A DNA stretch of 64,000 bases from Microbacterium hydrocarbonoxydans (lineage in GTDB: Bacteria; Actinomycetota; Actinomycetes; Actinomycetales; Microbacteriaceae), in NCBI RefSeq assembly GCF_000956475.1, contig NZ_JYJB01000010.1, forward strand, positions 868,001-932,000. The letters are read 5' to 3'. The notes beneath the pieces are model-generated. The model was not told the origin of the DNA and searched no databases. It saw nothing but the letters and a program-made list of their open reading frames with translations. How positions within the stretch are numbered: the stretch's first letter is position 1; each line of letters begins with the position of its first letter. Shown piece after piece: positions 26,807 through 35,832 of the stretch. The position numbers were made by a program, and so were the translations under genes.

Positions 26807-27610
26807 GTGGTGCGTTTCCTGGTCGTCCCGCAGTGGCAGGGCTCCCCCGCCACCCGAGCGATGCTGCTGATCGACGGAGCCACCGCGATCGCCGGTGATC
26901 TGCCGCGTGCGGCGACGACGGTGCTCGAAGTCCCCGTGGAAGCAGGTGAATCCCTGGGCACCGGCGTGCGCCGGCTGAGCTCTCTGCTGCGGACGCGAGA
27001 AGTGGTCGCAGAGGCGATGTCCGCCGACACCGTGGTGATCGGCGGCGACTGCAGCGTCACGGTCGCCGCTCTCGCAGCTCTCCCGGGCGGGACGGACGAT
27101 CTCGCCATCGTCTGGTGCGACGCTCACGCCGATATGAACACCCCAGAGACCTCGCCGTCGGGTGCGTTCTCCGGAATGGCGCTGCGCGCCGTGCTCGGCG
27201 AAGGAGAGCCCCAGCTCGCGCTCTCCCCCGGCATCCCGCGCGACCGCGTGGTCGCCGTCGGCATGCGCAATCTCGACGACGACGAGGTCTCGCAGGTCGA
27301 GGGCCTCACATCGATCTCAGCCTCAGACCTCGATTCGGTGGATGCGGTGGCCGACGCCGTCGTCGCGACCGGCGCCGGCAGGGTCTGGGTGCACATCGAC
27401 GTCGATGTGCTCGACCCGTCCGAACTCTCCGGCGTCTCCGACGCCGCGCCTTTCGGGGTCACGACCGCAGCCCTCAGTGCCGCGATCCGTCGGCTGCGCG
27501 AGCGCGTTCCCCTGGCCGGGGCGACCATCTCGGGGTTCGCGCCCCGCACGCCCGCCGACGCGGTCGACGACCTCGGCGCGCTCCTCAGACTCATCGGCGC
27601 CATCGCGTGA
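26807..27610 (+). CDS. Arginase/agmatinase-fold (ureohydrolase) protein
   Basis: 267 residues with the binuclear-metal motifs of ureohydrolases: GGDCS (about 78-82), WCDAHADMNTP (about 105-115) and VHIDVDVLDP (about 193-202). These hydrolyse guanidino groups of arginine, agmatine, formiminoglutamate or guanidinobutyrate; substrate is not evident. Start: two adjacent GTG codons follow GGAGG at 5 and 8 bases; the first is given. The N-terminus VVRFLVVPQWQGS is typical of this actinobacterial subgroup. The last codon overlaps the next gene (TGATG). Confidence 0.85.
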   Translation: MVRFLVVPQWQGSPATRAMLLIDGATAIAGDLPRAATTVLEVPVEAGESLGTGVRRLSSLLRTREVVAEAMSADTVVIGGDCSVTVAALAALPGGTDDLAIVWCDAHADMNTPETSPSGAFSGMALRAVLGEGEPQLALSPGIPRDRVVAVGMRNLDDDEVSQVEGLTSISASDLDSVDAVADAVVATGAGRVWVHIDVDVLDPSELSGVSDAAPFGVTTAALSAAIRRLRERVPLAGATISGFAPRTPADAVDDLGALLRLIGAIA

Positions 27611-28050
27611 TGGACGACTGGCGCCCTGCTGCCGAGGCCGCCCTCGCACGCGGACGCCGCTTCGACCGGCGCATCCCCTCGTTCCTGCTGCGCTCTCCGA
27701 TCAGCCGGGTCGGCTACTGGTGGGGCACTGCGGTCGGATGGCTCTGGGGTTCGCTGTGGAGCACCGGCCCCGTCGAGCGACGGCAGGGTCTCTGGGTCTT
27801 CCGCGGAATGCCCAGCTGGACGTACAACCGCGGCGGCGTGTGCGTGGGCGGATGCTTCCTCACCGGCGATGCCCGTCCCAGCGATGCGGTGCTGAAGCAC
27901 GAAGCGGTCCACAAGGTCCAGTGGCTCCGATACGGGTTCCTGATGCCGGTGCTGTACCTGTTCGCCGGCCGCGACCCGCTGCGCAACCGCTTCGAGATAG
28001 AGGCGGGCCTGGAAGACGGCGGCTACGTGCGCCGCGGACGTCAGCGCTGA
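27610..28050 (+). CDS. Small protein with HExxH metal-binding motif
   Basis: 146 residues, no recognised family. The stretch LKHEAVHKVQW contains HEAVH, a fit to the HExxH zinc-peptidase signature, and EIEAGLED about 25 residues later could supply a third ligand. It contains two cysteines in GGVCVGGCF, and hydrophobic segments around the tryptophan-rich YWWGTAVGWLWGSLW and LMPVLYLF. The start ATG overlaps the previous stop, so it is coupled to the arginase-fold gene. Its 3' end overlaps the convergent SIP gene by 10 bp. Could be a small membrane-associated metallopeptidase or only a metal-binding protein. Confidence 0.7.
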   Translation: MDDWRPAAEAALARGRRFDRRIPSFLLRSPISRVGYWWGTAVGWLWGSLWSTGPVERRQGLWVFRGMPSWTYNRGGVCVGGCFLTGDARPSDAVLKHEAVHKVQWLRYGFLMPVLYLFAGRDPLRNRFEIEAGLEDGGYVRRGRQR

Positions 28051-28505
28051 AGCAGGCCGAAGCGCTCCGGTACCTGGATCTGCGAGGGCTCGACTCCGAG
28101 CTCGGAGGTCAGGTGGTCGACGATGTCGGCGGTTCCGAGGAAGCCGCCGAGCAGCGTGACGTGAGTCTCGAGCTCGTCATCGCACAGCATCTCATCGGCC
28201 CACGCACACGTCGCCCTGGCAAGCGCCTCACCGGGGGCGCACGCGCGACCGGTGCCAGGTGCGCCTGAGCGGTCCCCGCGAGCGAGCCACGTCACGGTCA
28301 TGCGACCGGGTGCGTCGACCCGTGAGATGTCGCCGGCTTCGGGCACTTCGATGAAGATGCGCCCCGAGGCGCACAGCGGAAGCGTCGCGAGGAACGCCTC
28401 GAGCTCGAGCAGCGAGTTCTCATCGGCGGTCACCAGGTGGTGCGCGCGACGACGTGCTGCGCGGCGTTCCGCGCGCGTGCTGCGAGTCTCGAGAGAGGTG
28501 CTCAT
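28041..28505 (-). CDS. Stand-alone SIP-domain protein (siderophore reductase C-terminal type)
   Basis: 154 residues that match only the NAD(P)H-binding SIP half of siderophore-interacting ferric reductases: ADENSLLELEAFLATLP, RIFIEVPEAGDI, VTWLARGD, then WADEMLCDDELETHVTLLGG. The FAD-binding N-terminal half is absent and not encoded nearby. The start ATG has AGAGG five bases upstream. A probable IdeR/DtxR iron box overlaps its promoter, supporting an iron-related role. Without the flavin domain it may work with another protein or have lost reductase activity. Confidence 0.82.
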   Translation of the reverse strand: MSTSLETRSTRAERRAARRRAHHLVTADENSLLELEAFLATLPLCASGRIFIEVPEAGDISRVDAPGRMTVTWLARGDRSGAPGTGRACAPGEALARATCAWADEMLCDDELETHVTLLGGFLGTADIVDHLTSELGVEPSQIQVPERFGLLQR

Positions 28506-28514
28506 GATGCCTCT

Positions 28515-28543
28515 ATCGTATCACCCAGCCAAGGCTTGCCTAA
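28515..28543 (-). promoter_or_regulatory. Promoter of the SIP-domain gene
   Basis: Read on the minus strand: TTAGGC (28543-28538), a 17-bp spacer and TACGAT (28520-28515). The -10 ends nine bases before the ATG. The -35 falls inside the iron box. Confidence 0.55.
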
Positions 28544-28548
28544 CCTTC
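28530..28548 (-). promoter_or_regulatory. Probable IdeR/DtxR iron box
   Basis: GAAGGTTAGGCAAGCCTTG on the minus strand matches about 13 of 19 positions of the DtxR/IdeR consensus TTAGGTTAGSCTAACCTAA, with the core AGGTTAGGC intact. It covers the -35 of the SIP gene, where a repressor loaded with iron would block transcription. The box also overlaps the last codons of the phosphatase gene. Confidence 0.6.
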
Positions 28549-29259
28549 GGACGACGATTCGACCAGAGCGGCCTTCAGGGCGCCGAGTTCTGCATCCGTC
28601 ATCCCGTTGGCGCGGAGGTATCCGGCAGCCGAGCCCCAACGCTCGTCGATCTTCTCGAGCAGCGCCCGCATCACGGGAGCGGGCGATCGAGTCGCGAGAG
28701 CGACCGCGTGCACCGCGTCGGGATGCTGGGCACGCAGATACGCCGCGATGCGCTGCGTGCGCTCCCGCGGCAGGTGAGACTCCGTGAGAGCGTAGTCCGC
28801 GATGATCGCGTCGCGATCGGCGTCGACTGCGGCGAGGGCGAGAGCCACGGTGACACCGGTGCGGTCCTTCCCCACCGTGCAGTGAACGAGCGTCGGCTCG
28901 CCCCTGGCGATGATCCGGATCGCCTCGACGAGTCGCTCGCCGCTCTCCTCGAGCAGGTGCAGGTAGAGGTCGTCGAGGCTCGTGTCGGCGTCGAAGAAGG
29001 AGCGCACTGAGCCGAGGAACAGCGGCAGGTGCGTCGTCGCCGGCCCTTCGATGCCTGTCGGCTCCGCCGCGATCTCCTCGCCGTCACGCAGGTCGACGAT
29101 GTGTGCGATCAACTCGCTCAGCTCGGTCGCACCGGCAGGTGTCGCACCCGACAGCTGTCCCGACCGGAGGAGCATCCCCGACCGGATGCGGCCACCCGCC
29201 GCCGCCATGCCGCCGACGTCCCTGACGTTCGAGACGCCCTCGATGTCGAGGACGGTCAT
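28540..29259 (-). CDS. Tyrosine-protein phosphatase (PTP-like)
   Basis: 239 residues. The active-site loop is HCTVGKDRTGV (about 124-134), the C-x5-R signature of atypical tyrosine/dual-specificity phosphatases related to mycobacterial PtpB. N-terminal NVRDVGGM and RSGQLSGAT are typical of that group. The C-terminal helices carry WGSAAGYLRANG, also family-like. The ATG overlaps the AhpD-like stop (ATGA), so the two are coupled. Confidence 0.88.
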   Translation of the reverse strand: MTVLDIEGVSNVRDVGGMAAAGGRIRSGMLLRSGQLSGATPAGATELSELIAHIVDLRDGEEIAAEPTGIEGPATTHLPLFLGSVRSFFDADTSLDDLYLHLLEESGERLVEAIRIIARGEPTLVHCTVGKDRTGVTVALALAAVDADRDAIIADYALTESHLPRERTQRIAAYLRAQHPDAVHAVALATRSPAPVMRALLEKIDERWGSAAGYLRANGMTDAELGALKAALVESSSEG

Positions 29260-29732
29260 ACCTGCGCCTGCGGCGAGCGCGGCGGCACCGGGTAGCGACC
29301 CGCGATGACGATCCTGTTGAAGGCATTGATCGAGACGCATGCCCAGCTCAGCGCCGCGTACTCCTTCTCTGTGAACACGCTGCCGACCCGGTCGTAGACC
29401 TCGTCTGAGATGCCCTCTTCGGCGATGAACGTGAATGCCTCTGCGAGCTCGAGGGCTGCTCGCTCGCGATCGGTGAACACACCGCTCTCACGCCAAGTCG
29501 CGATCTGCATGAGCTCGTCGGCGTCGAGCCCTGCCTTGAGCGCGCGGTCGACATGGATGCGCGTGCAGAAGCTGCACCCGTTGAGCTGGGAGCAGTGCAG
29601 CATGACGAGCTCCTTGAGTCGATCGTCGATGCCGTTGGCGGCGCAGATCTCGCCGACGGTCTTCGAGAACTCGTCGAGGGCGTGGTAGGCGGCCGGTTCG
29701 GTCTTGGAGAGGTGCACTCGCGTCTCACTCAT
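29256..29732 (-). CDS. AhpD-like carboxymuconolactone decarboxylase family protein
   Basis: 158 residues. The AhpD-type redox motif CSFCTRIHVD (about 53-62) with the CxxC pair and a downstream histidine indicates a thiol peroxidase or electron carrier rather than a ring decarboxylase. The helical core has KELVMLHCSQLNG and WACVSINAFNRI. Start ATG with TTGAGG upstream. First gene of a coupled pair with the phosphatase. Confidence 0.88.
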   Translation of the reverse strand: MSETRVHLSKTEPAAYHALDEFSKTVGEICAANGIDDRLKELVMLHCSQLNGCSFCTRIHVDRALKAGLDADELMQIATWRESGVFTDRERAALELAEAFTFIAEEGISDEVYDRVGSVFTEKEYAALSWACVSINAFNRIVIAGRYPVPPRSPQAQV

Positions 29733-29903
29733 GCCTCAATGATATTCGCCGCGCCGTCAGCGACGGTCGACAAAGGTTCTCCAGTCGGAATGCAGATCGC
29801 TGATCCTACTCGGCGCTCTCCTAGCAAAATAATCACTATTAGCCGCACATTGGTGAGCAGATTGATCTCCGGTTTCGTGGACGGGATGCCCCGGGAGCAG
29901 AAT
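29733..29903. other. Divergent intergenic region, 171 bp
   Basis: Lies between the AhpD-like and alpha/beta hydrolase genes, which point away from each other. It includes an unusually AT-rich patch near 29826-29845 (AAAATAATCACTATTAG), which must hold promoters for one or both genes. I could not assign definite -35/-10 pairs. Confidence 0.3.
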
Positions 29904-30815
29904 ATGGACGTGGCGACCGACACCAGCGAGTTCCGCTATCTTCCCGCACAGGCCGACGCTCTCGGCGTTCCGCTCCCCCGCGTCGAGCGGCTCTCGCTCG
30001 AGCTTCCCGACGGCCGGATGCTGAGCGCTCTGCGCTTCGGCACCGAACCTCCCCGGGTCACGCTGCTGCACGGCGCGGGACTCAACGCGCACACCTGGGA
30101 CACCACGGCGCTGGCGCTGCAGCATCCGCTCCTCGCGATCGACCTCGCAGGTCACGGCGACTCCTCATGGCGAGACGACGCCGACTACACCGCCGGCCCG
30201 CTCGCCGCCGACGTCGCGCAGGCGCTGGACGCCTGGACGACGCAACCGCAGATCGTCGTCGGCCAGTCCCTCGGCGGGCTCACGGCTGCGGCCCTCGCCG
30301 CATCCCGTCCCGACCTCGTGTCCGAGATCATGGTGGTCGACATCACCCCCGGCATCGACGTCACCGCCGGCCCCGCGGCGCTTCGCGCCTTCTACGAGGG
30401 GCCGACCGACTTCGCCACCCGTGACGAACTCGTCGACAAGGCGATCTCGCTCGGCTTCGGCGGCACACGCCCTGAGACCGAACGCGGCGTCTTCCTCAAC
30501 ACGCGCATCCGCGACGACGGCCGCGTGGAGTGGAAGCACCACTTCGCCCACCTGGCGGCACAGGCGCTCGCCGCCCACGACGCCGGCACGCCCGCGTCGC
30601 CCTCAGCACGACACGAGAGCGGGTGGGGCGACCTGGCTGCCGCCTCCGCGCCGATCACGCTGGTCAGGGCGACAAGAGGCTTCGTGAGCGATGCGGACGC
30701 AGCCGAGTTCCAGCGCCGCGTGCCGCCGGCGCGCGTCATCACGATCGACGCCACCCACAACGTGCAGGAGACCGCACCCACCGAACTCGCCGCACTCATC
30801 TCCGCCGTTCTGTGA
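29904..30815 (+). CDS. Alpha/beta hydrolase
   Basis: 303 residues. The oxyanion strand LLHGAGLNAHTWD, the nucleophile elbow VVGQSLGGLTAA (Ser about 117) and the late histidine in IDATHNVQET are in order. The acidic residue is probably in VRATRGFVSDAD. The ATG has GGGAG seven bases before it; an ATG six codons upstream is less likely. It stands 90 bp before an ABC importer in the same direction, possibly hydrolysing an imported substrate, but this is only positional. Confidence 0.86.
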   Translation: MDVATDTSEFRYLPAQADALGVPLPRVERLSLELPDGRMLSALRFGTEPPRVTLLHGAGLNAHTWDTTALALQHPLLAIDLAGHGDSSWRDDADYTAGPLAADVAQALDAWTTQPQIVVGQSLGGLTAAALAASRPDLVSEIMVVDITPGIDVTAGPAALRAFYEGPTDFATRDELVDKAISLGFGGTRPETERGVFLNTRIRDDGRVEWKHHFAHLAAQALAAHDAGTPASPSARHESGWGDLAAASAPITLVRATRGFVSDADAAEFQRRVPPARVITIDATHNVQETAPTELAALISAVL

Positions 30816-30905
30816 CGTTCCGTTCCACATCCCGCCCGTACCCGCTCGCCCTTCTCTAAGCTCGACCCACCGGCACACAGCACCTGCCGACCGAGAGGAA
30901 ATCCC

Positions 30906-32426
30906 ATGTTCCGTCGCACCCGACGACTCGCGCTGATCTCCGCGATCGCGGCCACCGCCGTGATCCTCAGCGCCTGCACCGGCACCGCCGCTCCCGACCC
31001 CGGAGCCACCTCACCCGGAAAGCCCGACCCCGACGCCACGCTGCAGGTCGGCCTCGTTCTCGAGCCGACCAACCTGGACATCCGCCACACCAGCGGCGCC
31101 GCCCTCGAGCAGATCCTCATCGACAACATCTACGAGGGCCTGGTCAGCCGCACAGAGGACAACGAGATCGAAGCGCGCCTGGCCTCCGACTACGAGGTGT
31201 CCTCCGACGGCCTGACATACACGTTCACTCTGAACGACGGCATCACCTTCCACAACGGCACAGCACTCACCTCCGCCGATGTGGTGGCATCGTATGAAGC
31301 CGTCCGCACCGATGCGACGGTGCAGGGCAACGCCGAGTTCGCCGACGTGGCCTCGATCACGGCGCCGGACGCCGCGACCGTGCAGATCGTGCTGAACAAG
31401 CCGAACCAGAACTTCCTCTTCTCCCTCACGGGCCCCGCCGGGCTTGTGTTCCAGGCCGGTGACACCACCGACCTCAAGACGGCCGAGAACGGCACCGGTC
31501 CGTTCACGCTCACCCGGTGGAGCAAGGGCAACGCCATCACGTTCGCCCGCAACGACTCCTACTGGGGAGAGAAGGCCGGCGTCGCGGAGGTCGAGTTCCA
31601 GTACATCCCCGACTTCACGGCCGGCGTGAACACCGCACTCGACGGCGGGGTGCAGGTGCTCACCGCCGTCGACCCGAACCTCGTCTCCGAGTTCGAGGGC
31701 ACGGACTTCACGCTGACCACCGGCCGCACCACCGACAAGGCCACCCTGGCGTTCAACAACGCCAAGGCGCCCCTCGATGACGTGCGGGTGCGCGAGGCGC
31801 TGCGCCTGGCGATCGACCACGAGGCGCTCGTCGAGGCCGTCGGCGCCGGCACCACGCTGTACGGTCCGATCCCCGAGCTCGACCCCGGCTATCAGGACCT
31901 GTCCGGCGTGATCTCCTACGACCCGGAGAAGGCCAAGGCGCTCCTCAAGGAGGCAGGCCAGGAAGATCTCGAGCTCACTCTGACGATCCCCTCGTTCTAC
32001 GGCACCACGGTTCCGAAGGTCCTGATCTCCGACTTCGCGAAGGTCGGCGTCACGCTCGAGGTCGAATCGGTCGAGTTCCCGGCCTGGCTCGAAGACGTCT
32101 ATACGAACCACGACTACGACCTGAGCTTCGTGCTGCACGTCGAGCCCCGCGACTTCGGCAACTTCGCGAACCCCGACTACTACTTCGGCTACGACAACCC
32201 CGAGGTGCAGAGCCTCTACACGAAGGCGCTCGAGACCGTCGACGCCGACGAGTCTGCGAAGCTCCTGGCCGAGGCCGCGAAGATCGTCTCCGAGGACCAC
32301 GCCGCGGACTGGCTCTACAACGGCGAGACCATCACCGCGGTGAGCCCCGCAGTGTCCGGGTTCCCGAAGGACTCCATCAACTCGCGCATCGACCTCGCCG
32401 GCGTCACCGTCAGCACCGAGAAGTAA
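30906..32426 (+). CDS. ABC transporter substrate-binding lipoprotein (family 5)
   Basis: 506 residues. Lipoprotein signal with Cys24 in VILSACTG. The mature part has the layout of SBP_bac_5 (peptide/nickel) proteins: LEPTNLDIRHTSGAALEQ, YTFTLNDGITFHNGTALTSADV, GTGPFTLTRWSKGN, NAKAPLDDVRVREALRLAID. Its ligand may be a peptide, nickel chelate or sugar derivative. It is first of a five-gene importer operon (30906-35832) with small gaps or overlaps. The ATG follows GAGAGGA. Confidence 0.92.
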   Translation: MFRRTRRLALISAIAATAVILSACTGTAAPDPGATSPGKPDPDATLQVGLVLEPTNLDIRHTSGAALEQILIDNIYEGLVSRTEDNEIEARLASDYEVSSDGLTYTFTLNDGITFHNGTALTSADVVASYEAVRTDATVQGNAEFADVASITAPDAATVQIVLNKPNQNFLFSLTGPAGLVFQAGDTTDLKTAENGTGPFTLTRWSKGNAITFARNDSYWGEKAGVAEVEFQYIPDFTAGVNTALDGGVQVLTAVDPNLVSEFEGTDFTLTTGRTTDKATLAFNNAKAPLDDVRVREALRLAIDHEALVEAVGAGTTLYGPIPELDPGYQDLSGVISYDPEKAKALLKEAGQEDLELTLTIPSFYGTTVPKVLISDFAKVGVTLEVESVEFPAWLEDVYTNHDYDLSFVLHVEPRDFGNFANPDYYFGYDNPEVQSLYTKALETVDADESAKLLAEAAKIVSEDHAADWLYNGETITAVSPAVSGFPKDSINSRIDLAGVTVSTEK

Positions 32427-32433
32427 CCGTCAG

Positions 32434-33384
32434 GTGCTCCGCTACGCGCTCGTCCGAGGGGCCCTGCTCATCGCAGGGCTCCTCGTGTCGAGCGTGCTCA
32501 TCTTCCTGACGCTCCGGGTCTTCCCCGGAGATGTCGCGCAGCTCATCGCCGGAACCCAGGCGTCCCCCGCGGAGGTCGATGCGCTCCGCGAGTCCCTGGG
32601 GCTGAACCGCCCGCTGCCCGCACAGTACGTCGAATGGATCGGCGGCATCCTGCGCGGAGATCTCGGCACCTCGCTGCTCTCGGGAGCATCCGTGGGTGAA
32701 GAGCTCGCCCTCAAGGCGCAGGTGACGGTTCCGCTCGGGCTGCTCGCGCTCCTGATCGCCGTTGTGATCGCCGTGCCCTTCGGAATCCTGTCGGCGCTGC
32801 TGCGCGGACGCCGCACCGGCACCGCGCTCAGTGTGGGCGCGCAGGCGCTCGCCGCCGTGCCCGTCGTATGGGCAGGCATGATGCTGATCGTCGTGTTCTC
32901 GGTGTGGCTGGGCGCTCTGCCGCCCCAGGGCTTCCCCCGGACCGGCTGGTCCACCCCCGGGAAGGCGCTGGAGTCGCTCCTGCTCCCTGCCCTCACGATC
33001 GGCATCGTCGAGGGCGCCATGCTCATGCGATTCGTCCGCAGCGCGACCCTGCAGGCGGCCGGTCAGGACTTCGTCCGCACCGCCGCGGCAAAAGGCCTCA
33101 CCCGCACGCGCGCACTGATCCAGCACGGCATCCCTGCCGTCGGCCTGTCCATCATCACCGTGCTCGGACTCCAGATCGCCGGAATCATCGTCGGCTCGGT
33201 GGTGATCGAGCAGCTGTTCACGCTCCCCGGCATCGGACGGATGCTGGTCGCCGACGTGGGCACGCGCGACCTCATCAAGGTGCAGAGCGAGCTGCTGGTG
33301 CTCACAGGGTTCGTGCTGGTCGTCGGATTCGTCGTCGACCTGCTGCACCGCGCCATCGACCCCCGGCAGCGGGAGGCGTCGTGA
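32434..33384 (+). CDS. ABC transporter permease (DppB/OppB type)
   Basis: 316 residues, six membrane helices, start GTG eight bp after the lipoprotein gene. N-terminal DVAQLIAGTQASPAEVDALRESLGLNRP is typical of the B-type permease. The EAA loop with G in VRTAAAKGLTRTRALIQHGIP (about 210-230) binds the ATPase. C-terminal VVDLLHRAIDPRQR is standard. Confidence 0.93.
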   Translation: MLRYALVRGALLIAGLLVSSVLIFLTLRVFPGDVAQLIAGTQASPAEVDALRESLGLNRPLPAQYVEWIGGILRGDLGTSLLSGASVGEELALKAQVTVPLGLLALLIAVVIAVPFGILSALLRGRRTGTALSVGAQALAAVPVVWAGMMLIVVFSVWLGALPPQGFPRTGWSTPGKALESLLLPALTIGIVEGAMLMRFVRSATLQAAGQDFVRTAAAKGLTRTRALIQHGIPAVGLSIITVLGLQIAGIIVGSVVIEQLFTLPGIGRMLVADVGTRDLIKVQSELLVLTGFVLVVGFVVDLLHRAIDPRQREAS

Positions 33385-34250
33385 TGCCGCTCTGGCTCCG
33401 CCGCCTGTGGGCGACATCGACCGGATGCTTCGGCGTGATCGTCGTGTCGATCATCGCGCTGCTCGCACTGGCGTCGCTGATCTGGACGCCATTCGACCCG
33501 CAGGCCTCGGAGATCAAGGACCGCTGGATGCCGCCGGGCTGGCCGCACCTGCTCGGCACCGACGATACCGGCCGGGACATCCTCAGTCTGATCATGGCGG
33601 GCGCGCGCACCACCGCGTTCGTCAGCATCGGAGCGGGCGTGGTCGCGACCCTCGTCGGCATCGCTCTGGCGGCTCTCGGGGCACTCACCGCCCGCTGGCT
33701 GCGCGAGACGATCGCGGTGCTGGTGGACATCCTGATCGCCTTCCCCGTGCTGCTCATCGCCATGATGATCTCCTCCGTGTGGGGCGGCTCGCTCTGGGTC
33801 GTGATCTGGTCGGTCGGGATCGGCTTCGGCGTGAACATCGCCCGCGTCACTCGCCCCGAGCTCCGAAGGGTGCAGCAGAGCGACTTCGTGCTCGCCGCAC
33901 GCGCCTCAGGCCTCACGACAGGCCAGAGCCTGATTCGACACCTGCTCCCCAACGTCGCCCCGGTGTTCATCGTGCAGCTGTCATGGTCGATGGCGGTCGC
34001 CGTGCTCGCCGAGGCGGGCCTGTCGTACCTCGGCTTCGGCGCGTCCGTGACAGAGCCCAGCTGGGGACTGCTGCTCGCGGATCTGCAGCGCTACATCGGG
34101 GTGCATCCGCTCTCTGTGATCTGGCCAGGCCTCGCCATCACGATCACGGTGCTGGCGCTCAACCTCCTGGGCGACGGGCTGCGCGAGGCGACGGATCCCA
34201 CCCTGCGCCATCGCGCCGCCGAGGTGCACACACCGGGGGTGGTCGCATGA
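33384..34250 (+). CDS. ABC transporter permease (DppC/OppC type)
   Basis: 288 residues, six helices, with the C-type start and the hallmark HLLGTDDTGRDILSLIMAGA. The EAA loop is FVLAARASGLTTGQSLIRHL, and GDGLREATDPTLR closes the protein. The ATG overlaps the previous stop by one base and follows GGGAGG; a GTG one codon upstream is also possible. Confidence 0.93.
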   Translation: MPLWLRRLWATSTGCFGVIVVSIIALLALASLIWTPFDPQASEIKDRWMPPGWPHLLGTDDTGRDILSLIMAGARTTAFVSIGAGVVATLVGIALAALGALTARWLRETIAVLVDILIAFPVLLIAMMISSVWGGSLWVVIWSVGIGFGVNIARVTRPELRRVQQSDFVLAARASGLTTGQSLIRHLLPNVAPVFIVQLSWSMAVAVLAEAGLSYLGFGASVTEPSWGLLLADLQRYIGVHPLSVIWPGLAITITVLALNLLGDGLREATDPTLRHRAAEVHTPGVVA

Positions 34251-35038
34251 GCCTGAGTGTGCACGACCTCGTGCTCGAGATCGACGGACGCCGGGTCGTC
34301 GACGGGATCTCCTTCGATGTCCCTGACGGCTCGAGACTCGGCCTGATCGGCGAATCGGGGTCGGGCAAGTCCCTCACAGCCCTCGCGGTGCTCGGGCTGC
34401 TGCCCGACGGGGCCCGAGCGAGCGGCAGCATCCGCTGGAACGGCACAGAGCTGATCGGCATGCCCGACCGCGAACTCGCGACGCTGCGCGGCGACGACAT
34501 CGGCATCGTGTTCCAGGAGCCGCGCACAGCCCTGAATCCGATCCGCACGGTCGGCCGGCAGATCGCCGAGTCGATCCGCATCCACACCGGCATCGGGCGC
34601 CGTGAGGCGCGCGAGCGCGCCATCGCCGAGGCCGCACGCGTGCGCCTTCCCGATCCGGAGCGCATCGTCGATCGGTATCCGCATCAGCTCTCGGGCGGCC
34701 AGCGGCAGCGCGTCGCGATCGCGATGGCCCTCGCGTGCCGCCCGAAACTCCTGATCGCCGACGAGCCGACCACGGCGCTGGATGTCACGATCCAGGCAGA
34801 GATCCTCCGGCTGCTCCTCGACCTCGTGGAGAACGAGGGCATGTCGCTGATGTTCATCACGCACGACCTGGCCGTGCTCGCACAGGTCGCGACCGAGGGC
34901 GTCGTGCTCGAGCACGGGCACGTCGTCGAGTCGGCATCCGTTGAGACGCTGCTCACGGCGCCGTCGTCTCCGATCACGCAGGGACTGCTGCGCGACGCGA
35001 CAGCGACACTCTGGCGACCGGACGGAGGCCAGGAATGA
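34247..35038 (+). CDS. ABC transporter ATP-binding protein (DppD type)
   Basis: 263 residues. Walker [13 protein letters not shown]-loop [12 protein letters not shown], signature [12 protein letters not shown], Walker [13 protein letters not shown] and the H-loop FITHDLAVL are all present. ATG overlaps the preceding stop (ATGA). The QEPRTALNP form is typical of D-type subunits. Confidence 0.94.
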   Translation: MSLSVHDLVLEIDGRRVVDGISFDVPDGSRLGLIGESGSGKSLTALAVLGLLPDGARASGSIRWNGTELIGMPDRELATLRGDDIGIVFQEPRTALNPIRTVGRQIAESIRIHTGIGRREARERAIAEAARVRLPDPERIVDRYPHQLSGGQRQRVAIAMALACRPKLLIADEPTTALDVTIQAEILRLLLDLVENEGMSLMFITHDLAVLAQVATEGVVLEHGHVVESASVETLLTAPSSPITQGLLRDATATLWRPDGGQE

Positions 35039-35832
35039 GCCTGATCGAGACCCGTGGCCTGAGCCGGGAGTTCGTCGTGCCCAAGCGGTCGGCGTGGGAG
35101 CGCACGCGCACGCAGACCGCGCTCGCTCCGACCGATCTCGACGTCGTCGAAGGATCATCGGTCGGGATCATCGGAGAGTCCGGATCGGGCAAGTCCACAC
35201 TGGTCAAGCTGCTGCTCGGCCTCGATCGTCCGACGGCGGGCACCGTGACGATCGACGGACGAAGAGTCGATGCGGCGGCGTCCGCTCGTTCCCTGCACTG
35301 GTTGCGCCGGCGCACCGGGCTCGTCTTCCAGGACCCCTATGCCTCGCTCGACCCGCGGATGACCGCAGCGCAGATCATCGGCGAGCCGCTGTGGGCCCTG
35401 GGCATCGAGGAGGAGGATCATCCGGCGAGGATCAGGGAGGTCCTCGAGCAGGTGGGTCTGGAAGCGGGGATGGCCGATCGCTATCCGCACGAGTTCTCCG
35501 GAGGCCAGCGCCAGCGCATCGCCCTGGCGCGCGCCATCGTGCACCGACCGAGCATCCTGGTCGGCGACGAGCCGCTGTCGGCGCTCGACGTCACCGTGCG
35601 GGCGCAGATCCTCGCGCTGCTGATGGAGCTGCGCCGAGATGCCGGTCTCACCCTGGTCATGGTCTCGCACGACATCGGCGTGGTCCAGAACCTGTGCGAC
35701 ACGGTCGTCGTCATGAAGGACGGCCTGATCGTGGAGCGCGGCTCGACCGAAGAGGTCCTGCGGCATCCGCAGGAGGCCTACACGAAGGCGCTGCTGGCGG
35801 CGATCCCGGTGATCCCCGGTTCAGCGGCCTGA
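35035..35832 (+). CDS. ABC transporter ATP-binding protein (DppF type)
   Basis: 265 residues. Walker [13 protein letters not shown]-loop [12 protein letters not shown], signature [12 protein letters not shown], Walker [12 protein letters not shown]-loop SHDIGVVQ. Overlaps the preceding gene by ATGA. Its 3' end overlaps the convergent acetyltransferase by 12 bp. Confidence 0.94.
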   Translation: MSLIETRGLSREFVVPKRSAWERTRTQTALAPTDLDVVEGSSVGIIGESGSGKSTLVKLLLGLDRPTAGTVTIDGRRVDAAASARSLHWLRRRTGLVFQDPYASLDPRMTAAQIIGEPLWALGIEEEDHPARIREVLEQVGLEAGMADRYPHEFSGGQRQRIALARAIVHRPSILVGDEPLSALDVTVRAQILALLMELRRDAGLTLVMVSHDIGVVQNLCDTVVVMKDGLIVERGSTEEVLRHPQEAYTKALLAAIPVIPGSAA

